64,000 bases of DNA from JAXMCK01 sp046349395 (GCA_046349395.1 JAXMCK010000009.1:1-64000); one strand, 5' to 3'. Positions 34,233 to 44,041 are shown, counted from the stretch's first letter. The notes: a model not told the origin generated them from the letters alone. Translations and numbers: made by a program.

Positions 34233-34571
34233 TCAGTGGCCCCGCCGACCGGTCACGCCGAGGCGTTCCGCCAGCCGCTCGAAATCGCCGCGGACGTCGT
34301 CGAGCGTCGGCAGGCCCAGGTCGTGAAGCTGCCGATGCACCTCCTTCGCCCGACCGGAGGTGATGTCGTCGTGGAACATGGCGACCACTTTCTCGGGCGT
34401 ATCGTAGGTCTGGAAGCGGTCGATCTCGTTCTCGGTCGCACGCTGCAGATTGGCCAGTTTCGCCCGTTGATTCTCGGGATAGCGCTCCGGATCGACCTGC
34501 AGCACCGGCTGAAACGCCCGCTCCACCAGGTACTCGACGAGCCTCTGCCTGACGCCGGCCTTCTCCGTCAT
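34233..34571 (-). CDS. conserved hypothetical protein, 112 aa
   Basis: I do not recognise a family. The protein is soluble, charged and probably helical, with no signal peptide; notable segments are VEYLVERAFQPVLQVDPERYP and TPEKVVAMFHDDITSGRA. It lies between the patatin-like gene (77 bases upstream) and the second DUF421 gene (14 bases downstream) on the same strand, so cotranscription is likely. Codon use matches real genes. Confidence 0.7.
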   Translation of the reverse strand: MTEKAGVRQRLVEYLVERAFQPVLQVDPERYPENQRAKLANLQRATENEIDRFQTYDTPEKVVAMFHDDITSGRAKEVHRQLHDLGLPTLDDVRGDFERLAERLGVTGRRGH

Positions 34572-34648
34572 GGATCGTCTCCCGGTCTGTTCGTCTTCGG
34601 TCCAGAGCCGACGCCATCCGGCAGGCGACGTCGGTTGTCGCGGCCCAT

Positions 34649-35524
34649 TCAGGACGCCAGCGCGAATGCCGCCGGCGCAGGTCGGCGTCTCAAGCTTTCG
34701 AGGGCCGGCTCCGCACGCCGGACGGCGGCGCGCCCCGCCTCGATGGCCTCCTGCCCGCGATGGAAATCCAGGAGGCCGACCCGCCCAGGCTCCGGCAGAA
34801 CGAGGACGTCGGGCGGATCACTCGCGATCCGGACGCGCGTGATGAACTCGCTCATGATGGTGGCCGCGTTGACCACCGTCGCCACATAGGTGGGGCAGGC
34901 GCGGCGGACGGCCTGTTCGGGCACCGCCGCTCCTTCGGGCGCTAGCGCCGGGTTGGTCGGCCCGCCCCGCTGCCAGGGCTCTCCGCCCAGCGACGCGGCG
35001 ATGACGTTCGTGGCCCCCAGCGCCCGGCACAGCGACACGGGCAACGGGTCGACGAGGCCACCATCGGCGAGCCACGCCCCGTCGTGCCAGACCGGTCGGA
35101 ACAGTCCAGGCAGAGCGATGGAGGCGGCCACGGCGCGCCGCAGCGATCCTTTCATGAGCCAGCGCTCGCGGCCGGTGCCGAGATCGGTGGCCGCCACGCC
35201 GAGCCGCCGGTCGAGATCCTCGAAGCACACATCCGGCAGCTGCAGGCGCGCCACCAGCCGGTTGGGGTCCAGCGGCCCGCCTCTCGAACCCGCGGACCCG
35301 ATCGAGAACGCGCTGCGCAGCCAGGGGAAGGAACACGCCATCTCGGCTGCTCCCTCGAGACCCCGGGTCAGGTACATGGCCGCCGTCAGCGCGCCGGCGG
35401 AGCAGCCGGTGACGATATCGGGCCGGAGCCCCAATCGGTCGAGTTCGGCGAGCACGCCGACATGCGCCAGTCCTCGCGCGGCACCCCCACCAAGGACCAG
35501 ACCCAGCTTCGTCGCGCCCGGCAC
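34649..35524 (-). CDS. patatin-like phospholipase
   Basis: A 291-residue cytoplasmic patatin-family hydrolase. The oxyanion hole GLVLGGGAARG is at the N-terminus, the nucleophile serine is in GCSAGA, and the catalytic aspartate is in WLADGGLVDPLPV. These make a complete Ser-Asp dyad. Family members hydrolyse acyl chains from phospholipids. The start is GTG 35524. The C-terminal tail (after about 270) is Ala/Arg-rich. Confidence 0.92.
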   Translation of the reverse strand: MPGATKLGLVLGGGAARGLAHVGVLAELDRLGLRPDIVTGCSAGALTAAMYLTRGLEGAAEMACSFPWLRSAFSIGSAGSRGGPLDPNRLVARLQLPDVCFEDLDRRLGVAATDLGTGRERWLMKGSLRRAVAASIALPGLFRPVWHDGAWLADGGLVDPLPVSLCRALGATNVIAASLGGEPWQRGGPTNPALAPEGAAVPEQAVRRACPTYVATVVNAATIMSEFITRVRIASDPPDVLVLPEPGRVGLLDFHRGQEAIEAGRAAVRRAEPALESLRRRPAPAAFALAS

Positions 35525-35899
35525 CGGCTGCAGCTCCCGCCATGTGATCTATCGATTATCAACACGCCGTTCGACATTTAGCTGCAGCGGCTCCTGGCGT
35601 GTTCGTTGATGTCGGGCTCGTCGGCAGGCCGAAGCTCGCCGCCCCTTCGGGATGAGGTTTGCCCGGGTCCGCCAGTTCGAAACGGGGCGGAGGTTGCTGC
35701 GGCGTCAGGTGCTGCCCGCACAGATCATGCACAATCGAGGGCCGACGCCTTCAAGGGTTACCGGCAAGAAAGGAACGAACGATTCGGCTCTGCCGCCGTT
35801 AGCGATCCATCCAGCTCACGAGGGTGGGCCGGGCTTGTTCTCCAACGAGGACCTTCGCGGATGCGAAGCAATTACCCTTGCGCCGAATGAGCGCCGCGG
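35525..35899. other. divergent promoter region upstream of the alternative complex III operon
   Basis: About 375 bases between the patatin gene (minus) and actA (plus). No gene is recognisable. The region should contain the promoter for the long act-cox operon, but I cannot point to convincing boxes. AT content rises around 35545-35585 near the patatin start. Confidence 0.4.
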
Positions 35900-36559
35900 A
35901 TGGCGCAGCTCTTCGGTCCTGCGGCCAACACGGTCTCGCGACTCGTGCTGGTCGCGATACCTACGGTGCCGATTCTCCTGGTGCTGGGCACCTACGGCAT
36001 TATGCACACGTCCTACGTCACCGGGCAGGACGTGGTGCCGCGCCAGCCTGTCCCATTCAGTCACAAGCACCATGTGGGCGACGACGGCATCGACTGCCGA
36101 TACTGCCATATCTCGGTCGCGGTCTCGCGCTTCGCCGGGCTGCCGCCCACCGAAACCTGCATGACGTGCCACTCGCAGCTCTGGACGCAGGCGTCCGTGC
36201 TGGCACCCGTGCGAGAAAGCCTGGCGACCGAACGGCCGATCCGCTGGCAGAGGGTCAACAGGCTTCCGGGCTACGTCTACTTCGATCACAGCATCCACGT
36301 GGCCAAAGGTGTCGGCTGCACCACGTGCCACGGCCCGATCGCCAGCATGCCGCTCACCTGGCAGGCTGAATCCCTGACCATGGGCTGGTGCCTGGATTGT
36401 CACCGCAATCCGGCGCCGAACCTACGGCCGCTGCAGTCGATCTACGATCCGTACTGGTCGGCCCCCTCGGACCAGGAACGATGGGGCCGCGAACTCATGG
36501 CGGCCTATCGAATCAAGCCCGCGTCCCTGCTGACCGATTGCTCGACATGCCATCGCTAG
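35900..36559 (+). CDS. actA: alternative complex III subunit ActA, pentaheme cytochrome c
   Basis: A 219-residue membrane-anchored multiheme cytochrome. One N-terminal membrane helix (LVLVAIPTVPILLVLGTYG) is followed by five CxxCH sites: CRYCH, CMTCH, CTTCH, CLDCH and CSTCH, the usual number for ActA. Several lone His residues (FSHKHH, FDHSIH) can serve as distal ligands. ActA receives electrons from the Fe-S chain of ActB and passes them to ActE or the oxidase. Its end overlaps actB by 13 bases. Confidence 0.95.
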   Translation: MAQLFGPAANTVSRLVLVAIPTVPILLVLGTYGIMHTSYVTGQDVVPRQPVPFSHKHHVGDDGIDCRYCHISVAVSRFAGLPPTETCMTCHSQLWTQASVLAPVRESLATERPIRWQRVNRLPGYVYFDHSIHVAKGVGCTTCHGPIASMPLTWQAESLTMGWCLDCHRNPAPNLRPLQSIYDPYWSAPSDQERWGRELMAAYRIKPASLLTDCSTCHR

Positions 36560-39438
36560 AGGGTCGGATCGCCATCCTCGATGGACCGCGGTCACCTCGC
36601 CTCGGGGCTCTCGATGTCGATCGCCGCCGTGCCCTGGGGCTCCTCGCCGCCGGCATGGCGGGAACGCTCGGTGGCTGCAGCCCGCCCGACGAGGAGATCG
36701 TGCCCTATGTGAAGATGCCCGAGCGGCTGGTCCCGGGTGTGGAGATGCGCTTCGCGACCACGCTGCCGCTCGCCGGCTATGGCCGCGGCGTGATCGCGAT
36801 CTCGCGCGAGGGCCGGCCCATCAAGGTGGAGGGCAATCCGCGCCATCCGGCGAGCCTCGGCGCCACCGACGTTTTCGCTGAAGCCTCTGTGCTCGATCTC
36901 TACGATCCGCAGCGGGCCCAGGTGGTCAGGCAGAAAAGCCAGATCAGTTCGTGGGAGGCCTTCGAGACCGCCCTTGTGCCGCGACTGGCGGAACTCGACA
37001 AAAACGGCGGCACCGGGCTCCGGCTCCTCACCGATCGGATCACGTCGCCGACGCTGCTGGCGCAGATCGACGCCCTGAAGCGCCGCTTCCCGGCCGCACG
37101 GTGGCACCGCTACGAAGCGGTGTCCGACGATGCCGAACGGGCCGGGGCGCGGCTGGCGTATGGCCGCACTCTGGAGATGCTTCCGGACCTTGCGGCCGCG
37201 GACGTCGTCCTCTCGATCGATGCCGACCCGCTCGGGGTCGGGCCGCATCAGATCGCCAACGGGCGCGCCTTCTCCCGGCGGCGCACGGTGCGCCGCAGTG
37301 GCCTAGCGGGTGCCGGCATGGCGCGCATGTATGCGGCCGAGTCGGTACCGCGGCTCACGGGAGCCAGCGGCGATCACAGGATCGCGCTTTCACCGGCCAT
37401 ATTGACCCGCCTCGTCCTACGGGTGGCAGCTGCCCTCGGCGCTCCGGTCGCGCGTCCGGAACTCCCGGCCGATGCCGACGCCTTTGCCGACGCCGTGGCT
37501 CGCGACCTCGCGGCCAATCCTGGGCGTGCGCTCGTGCTGATCGGATCGACCCAACCGTTGGAGATCCATGCCCTGGGTCACTGGAACAATGCGCAGCTGA
37601 AAGCACCCGCGCGTTTCATCGAGCCCGTCGATCCGGTTGCCGAGGACCATGCGGACTCGCTGGCCGCTCTCGTCGCCGACATGACGGCAGGCCGCGTCGA
37701 GACCCTGCTGACCTTGGGTTGCAATCCCGCCTACACGACGCCCGCCGATCTCGACTTCGCGGCCGCGCTAGCCCGCGTGCCGTTCCGCATCGGTGCAGGG
37801 CTACGGTACGACGAGACGGCCAGCCGTTGCGAGTGGTTCCTGCCACTGTCGCACGCACTCGAGAGCTGGTCCGACCTGCGCTCGGTCGACGGCACGGCCA
37901 GCATCGTCCAGCCGCTGATCCTCCCCCTTTACGCGACACGCACGGCGCATGAGGTCGTTGGCCTCTTCACGGGCCTCCCCGTCCCTTCGAGCTACGACCT
38001 CGTGCGCTCGACCTGGCGGAGCGAGAGGGCCGCAGACCAGTTCGAGGATTGGTGGCGGGACGTCCTGGTGCAGGGCGTCATTCCCGATACGGCGGCACCG
38101 GCTGCGGATATCGGAACGCCGCTACTGCCGCCACTGCCGGAACCGCCGCGTCCGGCCGATCTCTCCCTCGTCTTTCAGGCCGATCCCACGGTGTGGGACG
38201 GCAGCTACACGCCCAATGCGTGGCTGCAGGAATGCCCCAAGCCGCTGACGAAGCAGGTCTGGGGCAACGCCTTGTTGATGGCACCCGAGGAGGCGGCGGC
38301 CCGCGGTGTGCACGCCGGCGGCGGTCTCACGCTGAACGTCGGCGGCCGCGAGGTGGCCGGGCCGGTCCTCCCGCTACCCGGCATGGCACGCGGCGTCGTC
38401 GCGCTGTCGCTGGGCTATGGCCGCCGCGAGGCCGGGCAAATCGGCAACGGCCTAGGCATCGACGCCTACGCGATCCGGCGCGGCACGTCGCCCTGGGTGG
38501 AAACGGATCTGGAGTGCCGGCCGATCGAAGCGGCGACCCAAGTGATCCGGCTGCAGCACGAATTCGAGGTGCACGGGCGCGAGGAGATCGTGCGGCTCGT
38601 CGACCTGGCGGCGCTCGCTGCCGAGCCCACCTCGATCGAGCCGCCGCCGCGGAGCTTCTACCCGCAGATGTCCTACGACGAGCGGCCCTATCCCGAGAAC
38701 GCCTGGGCGATGGTGATCGACGCCACGCTCTGCATCGGCTGCAACGCCTGCGTCGTGGCCTGCCAGGCCGAGAACAACGTGCCGGTCGTAGGCCCCACGG
38801 AAGTTGCCCGCGGCCGCGACATGCACTGGCTGCGCATCGATACCTACCTGCCGCAGGAGGCTCCCTCACTCCGGTTCTTCCAGCCGGTTCCCTGCATGCA
38901 CTGCGAGCAGGCCCCATGCGAGCCGGTCTGCCCGGTCGAGGCCTCGGTGCACGACCATCAGGGCCTCAACGTCCAGGTCTACAATCGCTGCATCGGCACG
39001 CGGTTCTGCCAAGCCAACTGTCCCTACAAGGTCCGTCGCTTCAACTTCTTCGCCTACGCCAACGGCCAGGAATATGCCGATCTCGGCGCCGAGTCGGTGC
39101 AGGCGCAACGCAATCCCGAAGTGACGGTGCGCAGTCGCGGCGTGATGGAGAAGTGCACCTACTGCGTGCAGCGCATCAGCCGGGCGAAGATCGCCGCAGA
39201 CCGCGAAGGCCGTGCCATTGCGGAAGGGGAGGTCGTGACCGCGTGCGCCGCCGCCTGCCCCACCCGGGCGATCCGCTTCGGTGACCTCGCGTCGGCAGAC
39301 GGCGAGGTCGCCACCCTCCGCCGTGAGCCCCAGCATTACGCCCTGCTGGGGCATCTCGGGACGCAGCCGCGCACCACCTATCTCGCACGCCTGCGCAATC
39401 CGAATCCCGCCCTGCACGAGGGCGAGGACGAGACCTGA
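36547..39438 (+). CDS. actB: alternative complex III subunit ActB (molybdoprotein-like plus Fe-S)
   Basis: A 963-residue fusion. Residues about 26-45 (DRRRALGLLAAGMAGTLGGC) look like a Tat signal that ends in a lipobox-like cysteine. Residues about 50-670 are a molybdopterin oxidoreductase-like domain that in ACIII holds no cofactor. From about 715 an Fe-S domain carries four clusters: CIGCNACVVACQ, CMHCEQAPCEPVCP, a set at CIGTRFCQANCP, and CTYCVQ with CAAACP. Known ACIII structures assign three [4Fe-4S] and one [3Fe-4S]. The start ATG 36547 overlaps actA. Confidence 0.95.
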   Translation: MPSLEGRIAILDGPRSPRLGALDVDRRRALGLLAAGMAGTLGGCSPPDEEIVPYVKMPERLVPGVEMRFATTLPLAGYGRGVIAISREGRPIKVEGNPRHPASLGATDVFAEASVLDLYDPQRAQVVRQKSQISSWEAFETALVPRLAELDKNGGTGLRLLTDRITSPTLLAQIDALKRRFPAARWHRYEAVSDDAERAGARLAYGRTLEMLPDLAAADVVLSIDADPLGVGPHQIANGRAFSRRRTVRRSGLAGAGMARMYAAESVPRLTGASGDHRIALSPAILTRLVLRVAAALGAPVARPELPADADAFADAVARDLAANPGRALVLIGSTQPLEIHALGHWNNAQLKAPARFIEPVDPVAEDHADSLAALVADMTAGRVETLLTLGCNPAYTTPADLDFAAALARVPFRIGAGLRYDETASRCEWFLPLSHALESWSDLRSVDGTASIVQPLILPLYATRTAHEVVGLFTGLPVPSSYDLVRSTWRSERAADQFEDWWRDVLVQGVIPDTAAPAADIGTPLLPPLPEPPRPADLSLVFQADPTVWDGSYTPNAWLQECPKPLTKQVWGNALLMAPEEAAARGVHAGGGLTLNVGGREVAGPVLPLPGMARGVVALSLGYGRREAGQIGNGLGIDAYAIRRGTSPWVETDLECRPIEAATQVIRLQHEFEVHGREEIVRLVDLAALAAEPTSIEPPPRSFYPQMSYDERPYPENAWAMVIDATLCIGCNACVVACQAENNVPVVGPTEVARGRDMHWLRIDTYLPQEAPSLRFFQPVPCMHCEQAPCEPVCPVEASVHDHQGLNVQVYNRCIGTRFCQANCPYKVRRFNFFAYANGQEYADLGAESVQAQRNPEVTVRSRGVMEKCTYCVQRISRAKIAADREGRAIAEGEVVTACAAACPTRAIRFGDLASADGEVATLRREPQHYALLGHLGTQPRTTYLARLRNPNPALHEGEDET

Positions 39439-39439
39439 G

Positions 39440-40807
39440 ATGGCGGTCGCGACGCTCGCCGCATTACGCCACGCCACGCCGATCGTCGACTCGGCGCTGA
39501 GCTACCGGGACATCGATAACAGGATCGCCGCCCCGCTGCTGGAGTGGAAGTATGGCCGCGCCTACTGGATCTTCTTCGTAGCCTCGGGTGCCTTGACGGT
39601 CGGTTTCTTCGTCGGCGTCATCTGGTTGTTCGTCGAAGGTATCGGCATCCTCGGCAACAACACGGCCGTGGTCTGGGGCGTGCCGATCGCCAGCTATGTC
39701 TGGTGGATCGGCATCGGCAATGCCGGCACGCTGATCTCGTCGATGCTGCTGCTTACCCACCAGCACTGGCGGGCATCGATCAACCGCTCGGCGGAAGCTA
39801 TGACGCTGTTCGCCGTGACGATTGCGGGCCTCTTTCCGATCCTGCATCTCGGCCGGCCCTGGTTCGCCTATTGGCTCGCCCCCTACCCGAACACGATGGC
39901 GCTGTGGCCGCAGTGGCGAAGCGCGCTGGTCTGGGACTTCTGGGCCATCGCCAGCTACCTCCTGTTCTCCATAATGTTCTGGTACATCGGCCTAGTTCCC
40001 GACCTCGCGACTTTGCGCGACCGCGCCGAGCGGGGGTGGCGGAAGCTCACCTACGGCGCCCTGGCGCTGGGGTGGCAGGGCTCGGCGTCGGCTTGGCATC
40101 ACCACGGTCTCGTCTACCGGGCCATGGCGGCACTTGCGGTGCCGCTGGTCATCTCCGTGCACAGCATCGTCGGCCTGGACTTCGCAGCCAGCCTGATGCC
40201 GGGCTGGCAGGAGAGCCTCTTCCCGCCCTACTTCGTCGTCGGCGCGATGTTCTCGGGCTTCGCCATGGTGGTCGACCTCACGCTGCTTCTGCGTTGGGGC
40301 CTTGGGTTACAGAGCCTCATCACCCGCCGTCACATCGACGCCATGGGCAAGATCCTGCTCACCGGCAGCATCGTCATGGCCTTCTCCTATCTCACCGAGT
40401 GGTTCATGGCCTGGTACAGCGGCGAGCCGCCCGAGCGCTCTGTCGTGCTCTTCGCGCTGACCGGGCATTATGCGCCGCTCTACTGGGCCATGCTGCTCTG
40501 CAACTGCCTGGTCCCGCAGGCACTTTGGTCCGGCGCGGTACGCCGCAATCTCTGGGCGATCGGCATCATCGCCGTGCTGGTCAACATCGGCATGTATCTC
40601 GAACGGATCATGATCATCTTCGAGACGTTGTCGCGCGGTTACTTGCCCAGCATGTGGCGCATATTCCATGTAAACTTGTGGGACATGTTCTTCGTGCTCA
40701 TGCCGCTGGGCTTCTTTGCCTTTCTCTTCGCATGCTTCGTCCGCCTCGTGCCGACAGTTTCGATGCACGAGGTGAAGGCATTGCAGAGCTCCAGGGCCGG
40801 CAGATGA
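39440..40807 (+). CDS. actC: alternative complex III subunit ActC (NrfD-like quinol site)
   Basis: A 455-residue NrfD/PsrC-family membrane protein with about ten helices. In ACIII structures this subunit holds the quinol oxidation site near the periplasmic face. Typical segments are ASYVWWIGIGNAGTLISS, FPILHLGRPWFAYW and HSIVGLDFAASLMPGW, with conserved His and Asp residues. ATG 39440 follows the actB stop by one base. It ends in an ATGA overlap with actD. Confidence 0.95.
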   Translation: MAVATLAALRHATPIVDSALSYRDIDNRIAAPLLEWKYGRAYWIFFVASGALTVGFFVGVIWLFVEGIGILGNNTAVVWGVPIASYVWWIGIGNAGTLISSMLLLTHQHWRASINRSAEAMTLFAVTIAGLFPILHLGRPWFAYWLAPYPNTMALWPQWRSALVWDFWAIASYLLFSIMFWYIGLVPDLATLRDRAERGWRKLTYGALALGWQGSASAWHHHGLVYRAMAALAVPLVISVHSIVGLDFAASLMPGWQESLFPPYFVVGAMFSGFAMVVDLTLLLRWGLGLQSLITRRHIDAMGKILLTGSIVMAFSYLTEWFMAWYSGEPPERSVVLFALTGHYAPLYWAMLLCNCLVPQALWSGAVRRNLWAIGIIAVLVNIGMYLERIMIIFETLSRGYLPSMWRIFHVNLWDMFFVLMPLGFFAFLFACFVRLVPTVSMHEVKALQSSRAGR

Positions 40808-41328
40808 GCTCAGGTATGCTGGTCGCGAGCTTCGCCGACCCTCACCGCCTCCTGGCCGCGGCGCGGCGGCTGCAACCCGCGCAATATCCGCTCGACGCCT
40901 TCACGCCGTTCCCGGTCGAGGGGCTCTTCGAAGCGTTGGACCAGCGGACCCATCCCGTGCGGCTCTGGATGGGTATCGCCGGCTTCGGCTTGGCCGGCGT
41001 CCTGTACCTGTTGCAATGGTACAGTGCCGTGCACGCCTATCCGTTCCTGGTCGGCGGTCGTCCGCTGCACAGCTGGCCGGTCTTCGTCTTCGTGCCGTTC
41101 GAGGTCGGCGTGCTCGCGGCCGGAATGGCGGGCTTCCTGGCACTCCTGCGGGCGGCCGGGCTGATGCGGCTTCATCACCCGCATTTCGACCTTCCAGGCT
41201 TCGCCACCGCCTCGGGCGATCGCTTCCTGCTGACCGTTCGCGAGGTCTTCTCCCAGCGGGAGCGGGACACCATCCGTTTCCACCTCGAGCAATGCGGTGC
41301 TGTCGCCGTGCACGAGGTCGGCCGATGA
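40804..41328 (+). CDS. actD: alternative complex III subunit ActD
   Basis: A 174-residue DUF3341 protein with two membrane helices (GIAGFGLAGVLYLLQWYS and VFVPFEVGVLAAGMAGFLALL) and a small soluble domain, as in known ActD. It has no cofactor and helps bind ActC. The segment YPLDAFTPFPVEG near residue 30 is the family signature. It starts and ends in four-base overlaps with actC and actE. Confidence 0.92.
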   Translation: MSSGMLVASFADPHRLLAAARRLQPAQYPLDAFTPFPVEGLFEALDQRTHPVRLWMGIAGFGLAGVLYLLQWYSAVHAYPFLVGGRPLHSWPVFVFVPFEVGVLAAGMAGFLALLRAAGLMRLHHPHFDLPGFATASGDRFLLTVREVFSQRERDTIRFHLEQCGAVAVHEVGR

Positions 41329-41843
41329 GGCGGCGCGCGGTCCTGATGCTCGCCCTGCTGCTGGCGGCATGTGATCAGAACATGGCCCAGCAGAAGCGCT
41401 ACACGACCTATGAGGCATCGTCGCTCTGGCCCGACGGTACCTCGGCGCGCCCCTTGCCCGCCGGAGTGGTAGCCCAGAGCGAACCCGCCTACGTGGCGGC
41501 CGTCACCACCAGGCCAGCGGCATCGCCGGCCTTCCTGTGCCACGGCCGCGAACAGTTCGACGTCTTCTGCTCCCCCTGCCACGGCCTCGCCGGCGACGGG
41601 AACGGACTGGTCGTGCAACGAGGCTTCCCGGCCCCGCCCTCCTATCACGAGGCGCGCCTTCGGGCGGCCCCAGCCCAGCACTTCTTCGACGTGATCAGCA
41701 ACGGCTACGGCGTCATGTACTCCTACGCCGCCCGCGTGCCGCCGGCCGACCGCTGGGCCATCGTCGCCTACATCCGGGCCCTGCAGCTGTCCCGGCAGGT
41801 GGCGCTGGCCGACGTACCCGACGCGGCGGAGCGCCTGCCGTGA
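41325..41843 (+). CDS. actE: alternative complex III subunit ActE, monoheme cytochrome c lipoprotein
   Basis: A 172-residue lipoprotein. The signal peptide ends in the lipobox LLAAC, so the mature protein should be lipid-anchored at the outer face of the inner membrane. A single heme site, CSPCH, is followed by GLAGDGNGLV, and the likely Met ligand is in NGYGVMYSYA. ActE hands electrons on to the caa3 oxidase in related systems. Confidence 0.93.
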   Translation: MRRRAVLMLALLLAACDQNMAQQKRYTTYEASSLWPDGTSARPLPAGVVAQSEPAYVAAVTTRPAASPAFLCHGREQFDVFCSPCHGLAGDGNGLVVQRGFPAPPSYHEARLRAAPAQHFFDVISNGYGVMYSYAARVPPADRWAIVAYIRALQLSRQVALADVPDAAERLP

Positions 41844-42865
41844 CCTTCCTAGGATCGGCCCTCGCCGCCGTGCTGGCATCGGCCCTTCTGCTTCTGCTCG
41901 GTCGCGAATCGCCGGAACTCGCGCTGGCGGGCTGGCTCATCGGTTTCGTGTTCACGGCCGCGATCGCGATCGGCTCCCTGGTGCTGGTGCTCATTCACGC
42001 CCTGACCGGAGGCCGTTGGCTCGACGGGTTGCGCGCGCCCCTCGGTCGGGCCGTCGCGAGCGTGCCGGGATTGCTGATCGTCTTCGTCCCGATCGGACTC
42101 TATCTGAAATTCCTCTATCCCTGGAACCATCCTGGTGCCGACGTCAGTCCGGACGTCGCCCGCTACTACCTCAACAACTTCTCCTTTCTTCTCCGTTCCG
42201 CCGTGGCATTGGTCGGCTGGTCGCTGTTGGCGCTGGTGGTGCCGGCTCTGCGCGGAAGGCAGCGGCTGGTAGCCGCCGCCGTCGGGCTTGTCTTCCACGT
42301 GCTGGCCGTCAGCCTCGTCTCGGTCGATTGGGTCCTGTCGCTCGACCCGGGATTTACCTCCACCGACTTCGCCGCCGGTATCGCCATCGCCCAGCTTGTG
42401 GCGGCACTCGCCTGGGGTGCGCTGCTCGCACCCGCTTCTTCGGGCGGCCGGCAAACAACCGACATCGCGGGGCTCATGCTCGCGACGCTGCTGGGCGTGA
42501 TCTACCTCGTCTTCATGCAGTACGTCGTCGACTGGTACGGCGACCTGCCCAAGGACGTGGCCTGGTACGATTCCCGAGTGAGCGGGATCTGGCGGTGGCT
42601 CACTCTTGCCGCACTCGTGGGCGGCGGACTCATCCCGGCTCTGGCGCTTATGTTCGCTTCCGTCCGCAGCTCGGCGCGGGCGCTGCGGTGGGTCGCCCTC
42701 GCTGTTCTGCCTGGTATCTTTCTGCATGTCGTATGGCTCGTGGGACCGCAATTCGGCGTTGCGTCCCTTCCGGCCGGTGCCCTGGCGACGATCGCCATCG
42801 GCGGTATCCTGATCGCGTTGAGCTCCGGGCCGCTTCTTGCGTGGAAGCCCCTGCATGGCTTCTGA
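41840..42865 (+). CDS. actF: alternative complex III subunit ActF (NrfD-like)
   Basis: A 341-residue membrane protein related to ActC with about ten helices but no quinol-site signature. Segments PIGLYLKFLYPWNHP, YYLNNFSFLLRSAVALVGW and QYVVDWYGDLPKDVAWY are typical of ActF. The start is GTG 41840 in a GTGA overlap with actE. The 3' end overlaps the next small gene by 11 bases. Confidence 0.92.
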   Translation: MTFLGSALAAVLASALLLLLGRESPELALAGWLIGFVFTAAIAIGSLVLVLIHALTGGRWLDGLRAPLGRAVASVPGLLIVFVPIGLYLKFLYPWNHPGADVSPDVARYYLNNFSFLLRSAVALVGWSLLALVVPALRGRQRLVAAAVGLVFHVLAVSLVSVDWVLSLDPGFTSTDFAAGIAIAQLVAALAWGALLAPASSGGRQTTDIAGLMLATLLGVIYLVFMQYVVDWYGDLPKDVAWYDSRVSGIWRWLTLAALVGGGLIPALALMFASVRSSARALRWVALAVLPGIFLHVVWLVGPQFGVASLPAGALATIAIGGILIALSSGPLLAWKPLHGF

Positions 42866-43265
42866 ACATCCGGCGAAGGACCGTCGTGAGGGTCCCGGCG
42901 TGGCCACGCTGCCCATCGTCGCGTCCGCGGTGGGCTATCTGGCGTTCGTCGCGGTGATGCTCTTCGTGCTGCAGACCGTGTTCGGCAATCGGCTCGAGAA
43001 GACGTTCGTCTGGCCTCCACAGGTTCTGCCCGAGCCGCAGCTCCAGCGCGATCCGGTCGCCGAGCGACGGAGGGTGCAGGCGGAGCAGGCGGCGCGGCTC
43101 ACGGGTTACGCCTGGGTCGACCGATCCAAGGGTCTCGTCCAGGTCCCCATCGAGCGGGCCATGGAACTCGTCGTCGCCCGAGGCGCTGCGGCCTATGACC
43201 CCGTGCTCAGCGCGGAGGCGCCGTTCCGGCCGGGCGACGTGGCGCAAGGCAGTGCTCCGCCATGA
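42855..43265 (+). CDS. small single-pass membrane protein between ACIII and SCO/oxidase genes
   Basis: A 136-residue protein with one membrane helix (IVASAVGYLAFVAVMLFVLQ) and a periplasmic domain with no cysteine. It resembles the small proteins found at this position in other act-cox clusters; the segment TGYAWVDRSKGLVQVPIERAMELV occurs in many of them and also in cytochrome-linked operons. No function is established. The gene overlaps actF by 11 bases and the SCO gene by four. Confidence 0.82.
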   Translation: MASEHPAKDRREGPGVATLPIVASAVGYLAFVAVMLFVLQTVFGNRLEKTFVWPPQVLPEPQLQRDPVAERRRVQAEQAARLTGYAWVDRSKGLVQVPIERAMELVVARGAAAYDPVLSAEAPFRPGDVAQGSAPP

Positions 43266-44041
43266 CGCTCGCCGTGGCTGTTCTCCTCGTGATGCTCTCG
43301 GTCGCGACGTCGGTAGCCGGTCTGACGCAGGCGGAGACCGCGTCCGTCGGTGTCGCCGTGCCGGCAGATGCCCGGATCGAACCGGATCTTAGCTTCCGCG
43401 ACGAGAGTGGCGTGGATTTCAACTTCGGCGATGACGTAGAACGACTTCCCACCGTCCTCGTCCTGGCCGACTACACCTGCACGACCCTCTGCGGTGCAGC
43501 AGCCTCGACCGCCGCTGCCGCTCTCGAGGCGACGGGCCTGACGGCAGCCCGCGACTACCGTGCCGTCGTGCTCGGCATCGACCCGAAGGACGGACCCGCA
43601 GCGGCAGCCGCGGCGAAGGCGTCCGAATTGCGCGATTTTCCGGGCATCCGAGACGACATCCGATTTTTCACCGCCGACCAGGCGACGGTCGATCGGGTGA
43701 CGGCCACCCTCGGCTATCGCTACGCCTACGACGAGGAGCACGATCAGTTCGCCCATCCGGCGGCACTCTTCATCCTCGCCGCCGACGGCAGCGTCGCACG
43801 AGTCCTCGCCGTATTGACGCTGGTGCCGAGTGATCTGCGACTGGCCCTGGTCGAGGCCGGGAAGGGTCATGTCGGCACGCTGGCCGACCGGATCCGTCTT
43901 CTCTGCTACGCCTATGACCCGGTGCAGGGGCTGTACACGTCGACCATCACGCAGACGCTCCAGGCGCTGGCCGCCCTCACCCTCGTCGGTCTCGCGGCCT
44001 TCGTCGTCACGCTTCGGCGGCGCGCAGGGAGACAGGGATGA
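43262..44041 (+). CDS. SCO1/SenC-family copper chaperone
   Basis: A 259-residue protein with a signal peptide, a thioredoxin-like SCO domain and a C-terminal membrane helix (TLVGLAAFVVTL). The copper-binding CxxxC motif is CTTLC (about residue 76) and the partner His is in QFAHPAALFIL. SCO proteins deliver copper to the CuA site of CoxB, encoded next. The C-terminal anchor differs from the N-terminal anchor of many SCO proteins. Confidence 0.92.
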   Translation: MTLAVAVLLVMLSVATSVAGLTQAETASVGVAVPADARIEPDLSFRDESGVDFNFGDDVERLPTVLVLADYTCTTLCGAAASTAAAALEATGLTAARDYRAVVLGIDPKDGPAAAAAAKASELRDFPGIRDDIRFFTADQATVDRVTATLGYRYAYDEEHDQFAHPAALFILAADGSVARVLAVLTLVPSDLRLALVEAGKGHVGTLADRIRLLCYAYDPVQGLYTSTITQTLQALAALTLVGLAAFVVTLRRRAGRQG

